From CAVZVW01 sp963778845 (lineage in GTDB: Bacteria > Actinomycetota > Actinomycetes > Actinomycetales > Kineosporiaceae): 64,000 nt of DNA. The stretch covers positions 310,001 to 374,000 of the forward strand of contig CAVZVW010000009.1 in NCBI GenBank assembly GCA_963778845.1, written 5' to 3'. Position 1 is the first letter of the stretch; every line of letters starts with the position of its first letter. The notes beneath the pieces are model-generated. The model was not told where the DNA came from and did not search any database. It was given only the letters and a program-made list of their open reading frames with translations. Made by a program: the position numbers and the translations under genes. This document shows, in pieces, positions 10,348 to 18,755 of this stretch.

Positions 10348-12474
10348 TCACCGCAGGCCGGCGAGGCTCTCGCGGGCGGCGTCCACGACAGCCTCGCTGG
10401 TGATGCCGAACTCCTGGAACAGGCGCTGGTACGCCGCGGAGGCCCCGAAGCCCTCCATCGACACGCAGCGCCCCGCATCGCCGACGATGTCGCGCCAGCC
10501 CATCGAGACTGCGGCCTCGATGCTCACGCGGGCCCGCACCGCCGGCGGCAGCACGGCGTCGCGGTACGCGGCGTCCTGCTCGTCGAACCACTCGCGGCAG
10601 GGCATCGACACCACGCGGGTCGCCACCCCGTCGGCCTGCAGCACCGTTCGTGCGGCCACGGCGATCTGCACCTCCGACCCGGTGGCGACGAGGATGACCT
10701 GCGGGGCGGCGTCGGCTCCGGCGCGCTGCGCCTCGAGCAGGACGTAGGCGCCGCGAGCCACCCCCGCGGCGGAACCGACGCCGCTGCCGGGGGAGCGGTC
10801 CATCGTCGGCAGGTTCTGCCGGCTCAGGCAGATCCCGGCCGGCCGGTCGCCGTGCTCCAGCACCGTCCGCCACGCCCAGGCGGTCTCGGTCGCGTCCGCC
10901 GGCCGCACGACGTCCAGGCCGGGGACGGCGCGCAGCGCGGCGAGGTGCTCCACAGGCTGGTGCGTGGGACCGTCCTCGCCGAGCCCGATCGAGTCGTGGG
11001 TCCACACGTAGGTGACGGGCAGGCGCATGAGCGCCGCGAGCCGCACCGCGGGGCGCATGTAGTCGCTGAAGACCAGGAACGTGCCGCCGTAGACCCGGGT
11101 CCCGCCGTGCAGGGCGATGCCGTTCATGATCGAGCCCATCGCGTGCTCGCGGATGCCGAAGTGCAGGGTGCGCCCGTAGGGGTCGGCGGCGCCCCACAGG
11201 GTCGTGTCGAGGCCGGCGGGCAGGAACGACGGCTCGCCCGCCATGGTCGTGTTGTTGCTCTCGGCCAGGTCGGCCGAGCCGCCCCACAGCTCGGGGAGGG
11301 CGTCCTTGAGGGCGTCCAGCACCAGTCCCGAGGCCTTACGCGTGGCCATGTCCTTGCCCGGCTCGAAGGCCGGCAGCGCGTCCTCCCACCCCGGCGGGAG
11401 CGTGCGGCTGCGCAGCCGGTGCCACAGGGCCGCCCGGTCAGGTTCTGCCCGCGACCATGCCTCGAAGCGCGCCTGCCAGGCCGCGTGCGCGTCCGCCCCC
11501 CGGGACCGCACCTCACGAGCGTGGGCCAGCACGTCGTCGTCCACCTGGAACGTCGCCTCCGCGTCCAGGCCCATCGCGGCCTTGGTGGCCTTGACCTCGG
11601 CCTCGCCGAGGGCCGAGCCGTGCGACTTGCCCGTGTTCATGAGCGTGGGCGCCGGCCAGGCGATCACGGTGCGCAGGACCACCAGGGACGGGCGCGCGGT
11701 CTCGGCCCGGGCCGCGTCGAGCGCCTTCGCGAGCGCCTCGACGTCCTCGTGGTAGGTGCCGTCGTGGCCCGACCGGGGCCCGCGGCCCCCGGTCCAGTCG
11801 ACGGTCTGGACGTGCCAGCCGTAGGCCTCGTACCGCTTGGCGGTGTCCTCGCTCAGGGCGACGGTCGTGTCGTCCTCGATCGAGATCTGGTTGCGGTCGT
11901 AGACCACTACGAGGTTGCCGAGCCGCTGGTGGCCCGCCAGGGACGACGCCTCGCTGGTCACCCCCTCCTCGATGTCGCCGTCGGAGGCGAGGACCCACAC
12001 GGTGTGGTCGAACACGCTCTGGCCGTGCGCGGTGTCGGGGTCGAACAGGCCGCGCTCGCGCCGCGCGGCCATCGCCATGCCGACCGCGCTGGCGAGGCCC
12101 TGACCGAGGGGGCCCGTGGTGATCTCGATGCCGGCCGTGTGCCCGACCTCGGGATGGCCGGGCGTCAGCGACCCCCACGTGCGCAGTGCCTGCAGGTCGG
12201 CCAGCTCGAGCCCGTACCCGGACATGTACAGCTGCACGTACTGGGTGAGGCTGCTGTGGCCGCAGCTGAGGACGAACCGGTCGCGGCCGGGCCACGCGGG
12301 GTCGGCCGGGTCGTGGCGCAGCATGCGCTGGTAGAGCAGGTAAGCCGCGGGCGCAAGGCTCATCGCCGTCCCCGGATGGCCGTTGCCCGTCCTCTGCACC
12401 GCGTCCATCGCCAGCGCCCGGCAGGTGTCGACGGCGCGGCGGTCGAGGTCTGTCCAGTCGAGGGTGCGGCTCAC
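10348..12474 (-). CDS. tkt: transketolase
   Basis: Thiamine-diphosphate enzyme moving two-carbon units in the pentose phosphate pathway. The 708-residue product shows GHPGTAMSLAP near the N-terminus, the ThDP motif SDGDIEEGVTSE near residue 160, VVVYDRNQISIE, and the later THDSIGLGEDGPTHQP block. GTG 12474 (start VSRTLDW) is preceded by AGAGGA; the frame continues upstream through the 20-bp repeat at 12541-12600, which I regard as non-coding. It is the promoter-proximal gene of the tkt-to-pgl operon and diverges from ctaB. Confidence 0.95.
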   Translation of the reverse strand: MSRTLDWTDLDRRAVDTCRALAMDAVQRTGNGHPGTAMSLAPAAYLLYQRMLRHDPADPAWPGRDRFVLSCGHSSLTQYVQLYMSGYGLELADLQALRTWGSLTPGHPEVGHTAGIEITTGPLGQGLASAVGMAMAARRERGLFDPDTAHGQSVFDHTVWVLASDGDIEEGVTSEASSLAGHQRLGNLVVVYDRNQISIEDDTTVALSEDTAKRYEAYGWHVQTVDWTGGRGPRSGHDGTYHEDVEALAKALDAARAETARPSLVVLRTVIAWPAPTLMNTGKSHGSALGEAEVKATKAAMGLDAEATFQVDDDVLAHAREVRSRGADAHAAWQARFEAWSRAEPDRAALWHRLRSRTLPPGWEDALPAFEPGKDMATRKASGLVLDALKDALPELWGGSADLAESNNTTMAGEPSFLPAGLDTTLWGAADPYGRTLHFGIREHAMGSIMNGIALHGGTRVYGGTFLVFSDYMRPAVRLAALMRLPVTYVWTHDSIGLGEDGPTHQPVEHLAALRAVPGLDVVRPADATETAWAWRTVLEHGDRPAGICLSRQNLPTMDRSPGSGVGSAAGVARGAYVLLEAQRAGADAAPQVILVATGSEVQIAVAARTVLQADGVATRVVSMPCREWFDEQDAAYRDAVLPPAVRARVSIEAAVSMGWRDIVGDAGRCVSMEGFGASAAYQRLFQEFGITSEAVVDAARESLAGLR

Positions 12475-12540
12475 AGGTGTCGTCGAGTCCTCTCGTCGGC
12501 GGCCGAGCCGGGGACCGGGGCCCGCGGGTGTCCTCAACCA

Positions 12541-12600
12541 GGTGCTGTCGTGCTGGCGCGGGTGGTGTCGTGCTTGCGCAGGTGCTGTCGTGCTGGCGGG
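12541..12600. repeat. 20-bp tandem repeat, three copies, in the tkt/ctaB divergent region
   Basis: Three consecutive 20-bp units with core GGTGCTGTCGTGCTGGCGCG. The first and third differ only in the last few bases and the second has three changes. They fill part of the 247-bp region between the divergent tkt and ctaB starts, so they lie in the tkt leader or promoter zone. Confidence 0.9.
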
Positions 12601-12683
12601 GCACGAGCCTATCCCGGGCCCGCCCCCGACGCCGGTGCGAGTGAGCTGCGCCCGTGCGACCTCGTGCGAGGGTGCTCGCCGCG

Positions 12684-12689
12684 TACAGT
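12684..12689 (+). promoter_or_regulatory. candidate -10 box (TACAGT) for ctaB
   Basis: TACAGT fits the actinobacterial TANNNT -10 pattern and lies 33 bases before the ctaB GTG. This leaves room for a short leader holding the GTGAGGAC ribosome-binding site. No convincing -35 element is visible. Confidence 0.4.
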
Positions 12690-12721
12690 GTGCGAGTCCG
12701 TCCGCCCGCCGTGAGGACTCC

Positions 12722-13657
12722 GTGACGACCGTCGACCCCCGACCCTCCGCCGCCACGCGGCCCCGAGTCGAGCGATCCCGGCTGCGCACCGTGAAGGCGT
12801 ACGTGGCGCTCACCAAGCCGCGGATCATCGAGCTCCTGCTGGTCACCACCGTGCCGACCATGGTGCTCGCCGCCGGTGGGGTGCCCCCTCTCGGCACCGT
12901 GCTCGCGACGCTGGTCGGCGGCACGCTCGCAGCGGCGAGCGCCAACACAGGGAACAGCTACCTCGACCGTGACATCGACGTCGTCATGCACCGCACGCTC
13001 CACCGACCGCTGGCCACCGGTGCGGTGACGCCGCGCGCAGCCGCGACGTTCGGTCTGGTGCTCGGTGTGGCGGCCGTGGGGCTGCTCGCCCTGGCGGTCA
13101 ACGTGCTCGCGGCCGTGTTGGCGCTCGCGGCCATCCTGTTCTACGTCGTGGGGTACACGATGCTGCTCAAGCGGCGGACGCCGCAGAACATCGTGTGGGG
13201 CGGTGCGGCCGGCTGCATGCCCGTGCTCATCGGCTGGTCGGCGGTGACCGGGAGCCTCTCGTGGGCGCCCGTGGTGCTGTTCGGGGTCGTCTTCTTGTGG
13301 ACGCCCCCGCACTACTGGCCGTTGTCACTGCGGTTCCGCGAGGACTACGCCGCGGCGGGGGTGCCCATGCTGCCGGTGGTGGCCGGGCCGCGCGCGGTGG
13401 CCCGGCAGATCGTCGTCTACGCCTGGGCGATGGTGGCGTGCTCGCTCCTGCTGGTGCCGGTGGCCGGCACCGGCTGGGTCTACGGGGTCAGCGCGCTCGT
13501 CCTCGGGGCGGTCTTCCTCGTCGAGGCCCACGCGCTGTACCGCCGGACGGCCGGCGGGGGTCGCGACGTGTCCGCGATGCGGCTGTTCCACATGTCGATC
13601 AGCTACCTCACGCTGCTCTTCATCGCCGTCGCGCTCGACCCCTTCCTGCGCTTCTGA
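12722..13657 (+). CDS. ctaB: protoheme IX farnesyltransferase (heme O synthase)
   Basis: Integral membrane UbiA-type prenyltransferase that farnesylates heme B to heme O for cytochrome oxidase. The 311-residue product shows KPRIIELLLVTTVP, the first prenyl-diphosphate motif NSYLDRDIDVVMHRT near residue 83, the second region around LWTPPHYWPLSLRFREDY near residue 203, and about eight hydrophobic helices. GTG 12722 follows GTGAGGA. It is convergent with ctaA, which performs the next step, heme O to heme A. Confidence 0.96.
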   Translation: MTTVDPRPSAATRPRVERSRLRTVKAYVALTKPRIIELLLVTTVPTMVLAAGGVPPLGTVLATLVGGTLAAASANTGNSYLDRDIDVVMHRTLHRPLATGAVTPRAAATFGLVLGVAAVGLLALAVNVLAAVLALAAILFYVVGYTMLLKRRTPQNIVWGGAAGCMPVLIGWSAVTGSLSWAPVVLFGVVFLWTPPHYWPLSLRFREDYAAAGVPMLPVVAGPRAVARQIVVYAWAMVACSLLLVPVAGTGWVYGVSALVLGAVFLVEAHALYRRTAGGGRDVSAMRLFHMSISYLTLLFIAVALDPFLRF

Positions 13658-13658
13658 G

Positions 13659-13706
13659 GCCTGCGCCTCGCAGGGCCAGCGCCTCGCAGGGCCTGCGCCT
13701 CTGAGG
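13659..13706. repeat. 16-bp tandem repeat, three copies, with terminator-like hairpins
   Basis: Three 16-bp units, GCCTGCGCCTCGCAGG, GCCAGCGCCTCGCAGG and GCCTGCGCCTCTGAGG, follow the ctaB stop directly. The first forms CCTGCG-CCT-CGCAGG, and the second/third junction forms CGCAGG-G-CCTGCG. The array lies between convergent ctaB and ctaA and could terminate both. The rest of the gap up to 13760 shows nothing else. Confidence 0.75.
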
Positions 13707-13760
13707 CTTGCGTCCCCGTCAGCCTGGTCGCCGTCCTGCGCTTGGGAGGTCGGCGTGTCG

Positions 13761-14753
13761 CTACGCCGTCGCCGGCGTCTCGGCCTCGTCCGCGCGGCTG
13801 CGGCCGGCGGCGTCGGCGTCGACGACGGGAGTCAGCACGGGCAGCACCGCCGACGTGATCGCGACCGTGACGAGTGCGGACCCGAGCAGGTGGAGGGCGA
13901 CCAGGGCGACGGGCAACCCCGTGGCGTACTGGATGTAGCCGATCGCCCCCTGGACCACCGTAAGGCCGAGCAGCTCCATCGACCGGTGGACCACCCGCTT
14001 CGGCGCACCCGTCGCGCGCAGGCGCGCGAACAGGGCCACGGAGAGGATCGCGAAGACCCACACTGCTCCGGAGTGCGTCCGGCTCACGGTGAGGGGGTCG
14101 AGGCCGAACCGGGCCGGGCTCGAGGCGTCACCGGAGTGCGGGCCCGAGCCCGTCACCACCGTGCCGAGCACGAGGACGACCGCCCCGGCCACGGCGACGC
14201 CGACCGCCAGCCACCGTACGTCGCGAGCGGGCCGGGCAGCCCACCGCGGGCGCGGCAGCACAGCGAGCAGCAGCGCGGTCGACGCCGTGACGAGCACCAT
14301 GGAGAGCAGGAAGTGGGCCGCCACGGTCTTCGGGTCCAGCCCCATCCGCACCGTGACGCCGCCGAGCACGGCCTGCGCGAGGACCCCGACCAGGGGGACG
14401 GCGCCCAGGGCCACCAGCCGACGCCGCCGGCCGGCGTCCCACTCGGCTCCGGCGTCGCGGGCCAGGCGGACGACGACCACCAGCGTCGCGACCGCGATCA
14501 CCACGAGCACGAACGTGAGCATGCGGTTCCCGAACTCGATGTACTTGTGGTAGCCCTGCGCCTGGTGGACGACGGGGGTGTAGGACCCCGGGACACACTG
14601 GGGCCACGACGGGCATCCGAGCCCCGACCCGGTGAGGCGGACGAGCCCACCCGTGACCACGATGACGATCTGGGCGGCAAGGTTGGCGACGATGACGCGG
14701 CGGGCGAGCCTGGCGCGGGTGGGTCCAGCGGTCACGCGGCTCAGCGTAGCCAC
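13761..14753 (-). CDS. ctaA: heme A synthase (CtaA/COX15)
   Basis: Membrane enzyme that oxidises the heme O methyl group to give heme A. The 330-residue product has about eight hydrophobic segments, the extracytoplasmic cysteine pair in LGCPSWPQC (about 47 and 53), HKYIEFGNR with a heme-ligand histidine near residue 69, and further conserved histidines in AAHFLLSM, SRTHSGAVWV and ALHLLGSA. GTG 14753 is the start. It is convergent with ctaB and followed by a two-gene ABC transporter on the same strand, an order I know from mycobacteria. Confidence 0.94.
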   Translation of the reverse strand: MATLSRVTAGPTRARLARRVIVANLAAQIVIVVTGGLVRLTGSGLGCPSWPQCVPGSYTPVVHQAQGYHKYIEFGNRMLTFVLVVIAVATLVVVVRLARDAGAEWDAGRRRRLVALGAVPLVGVLAQAVLGGVTVRMGLDPKTVAAHFLLSMVLVTASTALLLAVLPRPRWAARPARDVRWLAVGVAVAGAVVLVLGTVVTGSGPHSGDASSPARFGLDPLTVSRTHSGAVWVFAILSVALFARLRATGAPKRVVHRSMELLGLTVVQGAIGYIQYATGLPVALVALHLLGSALVTVAITSAVLPVLTPVVDADAAGRSRADEAETPATA

Positions 14754-14804
14754 GACGCAGGGCCACTCTCACCCGCACCTCACCCGCGCGCAGGGTGTGC
14801 CCGG

Positions 14805-15545
14805 TCAGTCCCAGCGGAACCAGCGCGACGCCGCCCAGGCGGCGACAGCCGTCCATGCCAGCAGGACTGCCATGGCCTGCCAGGCCACCTGGCCGTCGAC
14901 CAGCGCCGCGCGCAGAGCATTCCCCAGTGCCCCCGAGGGAAGCCACGTCGCGAGGCCGCCGAGCGGGCCGAGCTGCGACGCGGGGACGACGATCCCGCCG
15001 CCGGCCACCAGGAGCAGCCACACCAGGTTGGCCACGGCCAGCACCGCCTCGGGTCTCAGCGTCCCGCCGACCAGGAGGCCCAGGCTCACGAATGTCGCCG
15101 TGCCCACGAGACCCACGACGAGAGCGATCGGAACACCAGCCGGCTGCGGGCGCCATCCCAGCGCGAAGGCCTCGACCCCCAGCACCAGCACCTGGACGCA
15201 CTCGATGGCCAGAACGGCGAGCACCCGCCCGCCGAGCAGCCCGCTGCGGCCCAGCGGCGTGGTCGCGAACAGCCGCAGCACGCCGTAGCGCCGGTCGAAC
15301 CCCGCGGCGATCGCCTGACCGGTGAACGACGTCGATACCACGGCGAGTGCCATGACGCCGGGGGTGAGGACGTCGATGCGCGGGCCGGGCCCGAGCGATG
15401 GGCTCGAGGTGTGGGCCAGGACACCGAGCACGAGGACGGGGATCACGATGGTGAGCAGCACCTGCTCGCCGTTGCTCAGCTGGACGCGGGCGTCGAAGGC
15501 GCCCTGGGACCGTACGCGCCGCCATGCGGGGGCTGCCTGGCTCAC
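14805..15545 (-). CDS. ABC-2 type transporter permease
   Basis: A 246-residue membrane protein with about six hydrophobic helices. It has the ABC-2 permease pattern of a soluble N-terminal start, VLLTIVIPVLVLGVLA (about 30-45), and a late TWLPSGALGNALRAAL segment. It starts at GTG 15545 in a GTGA overlap with the ATPase gene upstream, so the two form one exporter. The substrate cannot be told from sequence. The same pair stands between ctaA and sufR in mycobacteria, where its role is not settled as far as I know. Confidence 0.85.
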   Translation of the reverse strand: MSQAAPAWRRVRSQGAFDARVQLSNGEQVLLTIVIPVLVLGVLAHTSSPSLGPGPRIDVLTPGVMALAVVSTSFTGQAIAAGFDRRYGVLRLFATTPLGRSGLLGGRVLAVLAIECVQVLVLGVEAFALGWRPQPAGVPIALVVGLVGTATFVSLGLLVGGTLRPEAVLAVANLVWLLLVAGGGIVVPASQLGPLGGLATWLPSGALGNALRAALVDGQVAWQAMAVLLAWTAVAAWAASRWFRWD

Positions 15546-16471
15546 CCCAGGTTCCTGCCTGTGAGATCGAGGAAGACGTCCTCGAGGCTGCGCCGGCCGA
15601 CGGCCAGCCCGTGCGGCATCACGTGCTGCCGCGCGCACCAGGCGGTCACGTTCGCGATCACGTCCGGGTCGAGGGGCTCCCCGTCGGACCCGCTGACGAC
15701 GACGCGCCCGGCCCCGTCCGTGCCCACGCGCCACCCGGCAGGAAGCTGGGAAGCCAGCCCCGCGACGTCCAGCTCCGCCTCCGTCCGGAAGGTCAGCACC
15801 TCCGAGGCGGCGGTGAGCTCGATGGGGGCCCCCTCAGCGACGACGCGGCCCTCGTGGACCACCACGACGTGGTCGGCGAGGCGTTCGGCCTCGTCCATGA
15901 GGTGGGTGGTCAGGACGACGGCCACCCCGTCGGCTCGCAGCCGCTCGACCAGCGACCACACGACCTGGCGGGCCTGCGGGTCGAGCCCGGCGCTCGGCTC
16001 GTCCAGGAACACCACGTCAGGGCGACCGACGACCGCGACCGCCAGGGCAAGGCGCTGCCGCTGCCCGCCCGAGAGGCGGCGTACCGTCGTCCGGGCGTGC
16101 GGAGTGAGGCCGAGGGAGTGCAGCAGGGGCGGGGCGGGTAGCGGCCTGGAGTACAGCGCCGCGACATGCCGCAGGACGTCGCCCGCGCGGGCGCCGGTCG
16201 GCAGCCCGCCGTCCTGCAGCATCACCCCGACCCGCGGGCGGAGCAGGCGCGCATCGCGGAGCGGGTCGAGACCGAGCACCCGCGTGGAGCCGCCGTCGGG
16301 CCGCCGAAGGCCCTCGCAGCACTCCACGGTGGTCGTCTTGCCGGCGCCGTTGGGTCCCAGCACGGCGGTGACGGCGCCGGCGGCCGCCACGAACGACACG
16401 TCGTGCACGACTGTCCGCCCGCCGTAGCGCTTGACCAGACGGTCGACCTGCACGGCCGGTCCAGTCGCCAC
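15542..16471 (-). CDS. ABC transporter ATP-binding protein
   Basis: A 309-residue ATPase of the ABC-2 exporter class. Walker A is GPNGAGKTTT (about 40), the signature is LSGGQRQRLALA (about 135), Walker B is VVFLDEPSAGLD (about 155), and the H-loop is TTHLMDEAE. About 100 residues follow the ATPase core, as in drug-exporter ATPases. The GTG start at 16471 has TAGACT exactly six bases before it, so the message may be leaderless. It is divergent from sufR, with 68 bases between starts. Confidence 0.9.
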   Translation of the reverse strand: MATGPAVQVDRLVKRYGGRTVVHDVSFVAAAGAVTAVLGPNGAGKTTTVECCEGLRRPDGGSTRVLGLDPLRDARLLRPRVGVMLQDGGLPTGARAGDVLRHVAALYSRPLPAPPLLHSLGLTPHARTTVRRLSGGQRQRLALAVAVVGRPDVVFLDEPSAGLDPQARQVVWSLVERLRADGVAVVLTTHLMDEAERLADHVVVVHEGRVVAEGAPIELTAASEVLTFRTEAELDVAGLASQLPAGWRVGTDGAGRVVVSGSDGEPLDPDVIANVTAWCARQHVMPHGLAVGRRSLEDVFLDLTGRNLG

Positions 16472-16477
16472 GAGCCA

Positions 16478-16483
16478 AGTCTA
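16478..16483 (-). promoter_or_regulatory. -10 box TAGACT, six bases before the ABC ATPase GTG (leaderless)
   Basis: On the minus strand TAGACT is followed by six bases and then the GTG at 16471. TANNNT with this spacing would start transcription at the initiation codon. Confidence 0.55.
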
Positions 16484-16504
16484 GGCAGTCCCGGGGGCCC
16501 CGAG

Positions 16505-16533
16505 TTGAGTGCGGCGGGAAATAACGACACAAT
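16505..16533 (+). promoter_or_regulatory. candidate sufR promoter, TTGAGT-N17-CACAAT
   Basis: TTGAGT (16505-16510) and CACAAT (16528-16533) are 17 bases apart. The GTG of sufR starts seven bases after the -10 box, so the transcript would be leaderless. The stretch 16519-16541 is AT-rich for this genome and contains the imperfect dyad CAC-N9-GTG, a possible SufR operator; the operator is inference only. Confidence 0.45.
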
Positions 16534-16539
16534 GGCGTA

Positions 16540-17346
16540 GTGAAAATCGGCCCGGTAACGGAGCGCGTCCCGACGGGGCGCGTCGCGACGGCGTCCGCGG
16601 GCGTGGCCGAAGGTCCTGCGGCTTGGACACCCGACGGTGACGCCCGGACACGCGACCGGGTATGTCGCGTGGTGCTCGTCCGCGGGCCGCTGTCGGCAGC
16701 CGCGCTCGCCGACGTTCTCGGCCTGACGGCCGCGGCGGTCCGGCGCCACCTCGACGGGCTCGTGGCCGAGGGGCTCGTCGGGCTCTGGGAGGCACCCGCA
16801 CGACCACGCGGCCGCGGCAGACCCCCGCGCCTCTACGTCGTCACCGATGCCGGCCACGCCGCACTGGCCACCGGTTACGACGACATCGCCAGCGCCGCCC
16901 TGCGCTATCTCTGCGAGGTCGCGGGCGAACCCGCGGTCCGAGGCTTCGCCGACGGGCGCGTGTCCGTCCTCGAGAGCCGGTACCGTCCGATGGTCGAGGC
17001 GGCGGGGGACGACGTCGCCCGGCGGGTCGCGGCCCTGGCCGAGGCGCTGTCGGCGGACGGCTACGCCGCCAGCACCCGGGAGGTGCACGCGGGGACGGTC
17101 CCGGTGGGCATCCAGCTGTGCCAGGGGCACTGCCCCGTGCAGCACGTGGCCCGGGACTTCCCCCAGCTCTGCGAGGCCGAGACCGAGGCCTTCTCGCGAC
17201 TGCTGGGCGTCCACGTCCAGCGTCTGGCGACCCTGGCGCACGGCGAGCACGTCTGCACCACGCATATCCCCGCGCTCGGGCGTCCGGCACCGCCGCGCGA
17301 CCCGCACGCCACCTCCACCGCAGCGCAGGAGAGGACCACCCGATGA
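16540..17346 (+). CDS. sufR: SUF operon transcriptional regulator SufR
   Basis: Iron-sulfur-binding winged-helix repressor of the SUF operon. Of 268 residues, about 38-110 form the DNA-binding domain (AALADVLGLTAAAVRRHLDG, then a basic RPRGRGRPPRLY wing). The C-terminal domain has cysteines near 193, 199 and 211 (QLCQGHC, QLCEAE) and a last one near 238 (EHVCTTH), matching the cluster ligands of the family. The N-terminal 35 residues are unusually long and low in complexity. The stop overlaps the sufB start as ATGA, so regulator and first SUF gene are coupled. Confidence 0.9.
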   Translation: MKIGPVTERVPTGRVATASAGVAEGPAAWTPDGDARTRDRVCRVVLVRGPLSAAALADVLGLTAAAVRRHLDGLVAEGLVGLWEAPARPRGRGRPPRLYVVTDAGHAALATGYDDIASAALRYLCEVAGEPAVRGFADGRVSVLESRYRPMVEAAGDDVARRVAALAEALSADGYAASTREVHAGTVPVGIQLCQGHCPVQHVARDFPQLCEAETEAFSRLLGVHVQRLATLAHGEHVCTTHIPALGRPAPPRDPHATSTAAQERTTR

Positions 17347-18755
17347 CCACCGTCTCCCATCCCGAGCTCGAGGGCCTGGGCCGCTACCAGTACGGCTGGG
17401 CGGACTCCGACGCCGCGGGCGCGACGGCCCGCCGGGGTCTGTCCGAGGAGGTCGTGCGCGACATCTCGGCGCGCAAGAACGAGCCGCAGTGGATGCTCGA
17501 GACCCGGTTGAAGGGGCTGCGCCTGTTCGGCAAGAAGCCCATGCCGACGTGGGGCTCCGACCTGACCGGCATCGACTTCGACAGCATCAAGTACTTCGTG
17601 CGCTCCACGGAGAAGCAGGCCACCTCGTGGGAGGACCTGCCCGACGACATCAAGAACACCTACGACCGCCTGGGGATCCCGGAGGCGGAGAAGCAGCGGC
17701 TCGTCGCCGGCGTGGCCGCCCAGTATGAAAGTGAGGTGGTGTACCACCAGATCCGCGAGGACCTCGAGCAGCAGGGGGTGCTCTTCCTCGACACCGACAG
17801 CGGCCTGCGCGAGCACGAGGACCTCTTCAAGGAGTACTTCGCCACCGTGATCCCGGTGGGGGACAACAAGTTCGCGTCGTTGAACACGGCCGTGTGGTCG
17901 GGCGGGTCGTTCATCTACGTGCCGAAGGGTGTGCACGTCGAGATCCCGCTGCAGGCCTACTTCCGCATCAACACCGAGAACATGGGCCAGTTCGAGCGCA
18001 CGCTGATCATCGCCGACGAGGACTCCTACATCCACTACGTCGAGGGCTGCACAGCGCCCATCTACAAGTCCGACTCGCTGCACTCGGCCGTCGTCGAGAT
18101 CGTGGTCAAGAAGAACGCCAGGGTGCGCTACACGACCATCCAGAACTGGTCGAACAACGTCTACAACCTCGTCACGAAGCGCGCGGTGGCCCAGGAGGGC
18201 GCCACGATGGAGTGGGTGGACGGCAACATCGGCTCCAAGGTGACGATGAAGTACCCGGCCATCTACCTCATGGGCGAGCACGCCAAGGGGGAGACGCTCT
18301 CGATCGCGTTCGCCGGCGAGGGCCAGCACCAGGACGCCGGGGCGAAGATGGTGCACGCGGCCCCGCACACGTCGTCCTCGATCGTCTCGAAGTCCGTGGC
18401 GCGCGGCGGCGGCCGCACGTCGTACCGCGGGCTCGTGCAGATCCTGGAAGGGTCGCACCACTCCAGGTCCACGGTGCGCTGCGACGCTCTGCTGGTCGAC
18501 ACGATCTCCCGCTCGGACACCTACCCCTACGTCGACGTCCGGGAGGACGACGTCTCGATGGGGCACGAGGCCACGGTCTCCAAGGTGAGCGAGGACCAGC
18601 TGTTCTACCTGATGTCCCGCGGGATGAGCGAGGAGGAGGCCATGGCGATGATCGTGCGCGGGTTCATCGAACCCATCGCGCGCGAGCTGCCCATGGAGTA
18701 CGCCCTCGAGCTCAACCGGCTGATCGAGCTGCAGATGGAAGGGGCCGTCGGCTGA
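17343..18755 (+). CDS. sufB: Fe-S cluster assembly scaffold SufB
   Basis: Scaffold of the SufBCD complex on which Fe-S clusters are built with sulfur from SufS/SufU. The 470-residue product is clear: RNEPQWML-like KNEPQWML near the N-terminus, YVPKGVHVEIPLQAYFRIN near 200, EGCTAPIY with the conserved cysteine near 234, and the C-terminal SRGMSEEEAMAMIVRGF. ATG 17343 overlaps the sufR stop, and TGATG joins it to sufD. The protein lacks an intein, unlike mycobacterial SufB. Confidence 0.97.
   Translation: MTTVSHPELEGLGRYQYGWADSDAAGATARRGLSEEVVRDISARKNEPQWMLETRLKGLRLFGKKPMPTWGSDLTGIDFDSIKYFVRSTEKQATSWEDLPDDIKNTYDRLGIPEAEKQRLVAGVAAQYESEVVYHQIREDLEQQGVLFLDTDSGLREHEDLFKEYFATVIPVGDNKFASLNTAVWSGGSFIYVPKGVHVEIPLQAYFRINTENMGQFERTLIIADEDSYIHYVEGCTAPIYKSDSLHSAVVEIVVKKNARVRYTTIQNWSNNVYNLVTKRAVAQEGATMEWVDGNIGSKVTMKYPAIYLMGEHAKGETLSIAFAGEGQHQDAGAKMVHAAPHTSSSIVSKSVARGGGRTSYRGLVQILEGSHHSRSTVRCDALLVDTISRSDTYPYVDVREDDVSMGHEATVSKVSEDQLFYLMSRGMSEEEAMAMIVRGFIEPIARELPMEYALELNRLIELQMEGAVG

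Noticed and set aside
9159..10478. Transaldolase beginning at 10478
   Set aside because: The added 61 residues read antisense to nothing conserved and overlap the tkt gene end; ATG 10295 has a good ribosome-binding site.
11513..13312. A 599-residue minus-strand frame across tkt and the ctaB region
   Set aside because: It runs antisense through ctaB and out of frame through tkt, both of which are certain genes.
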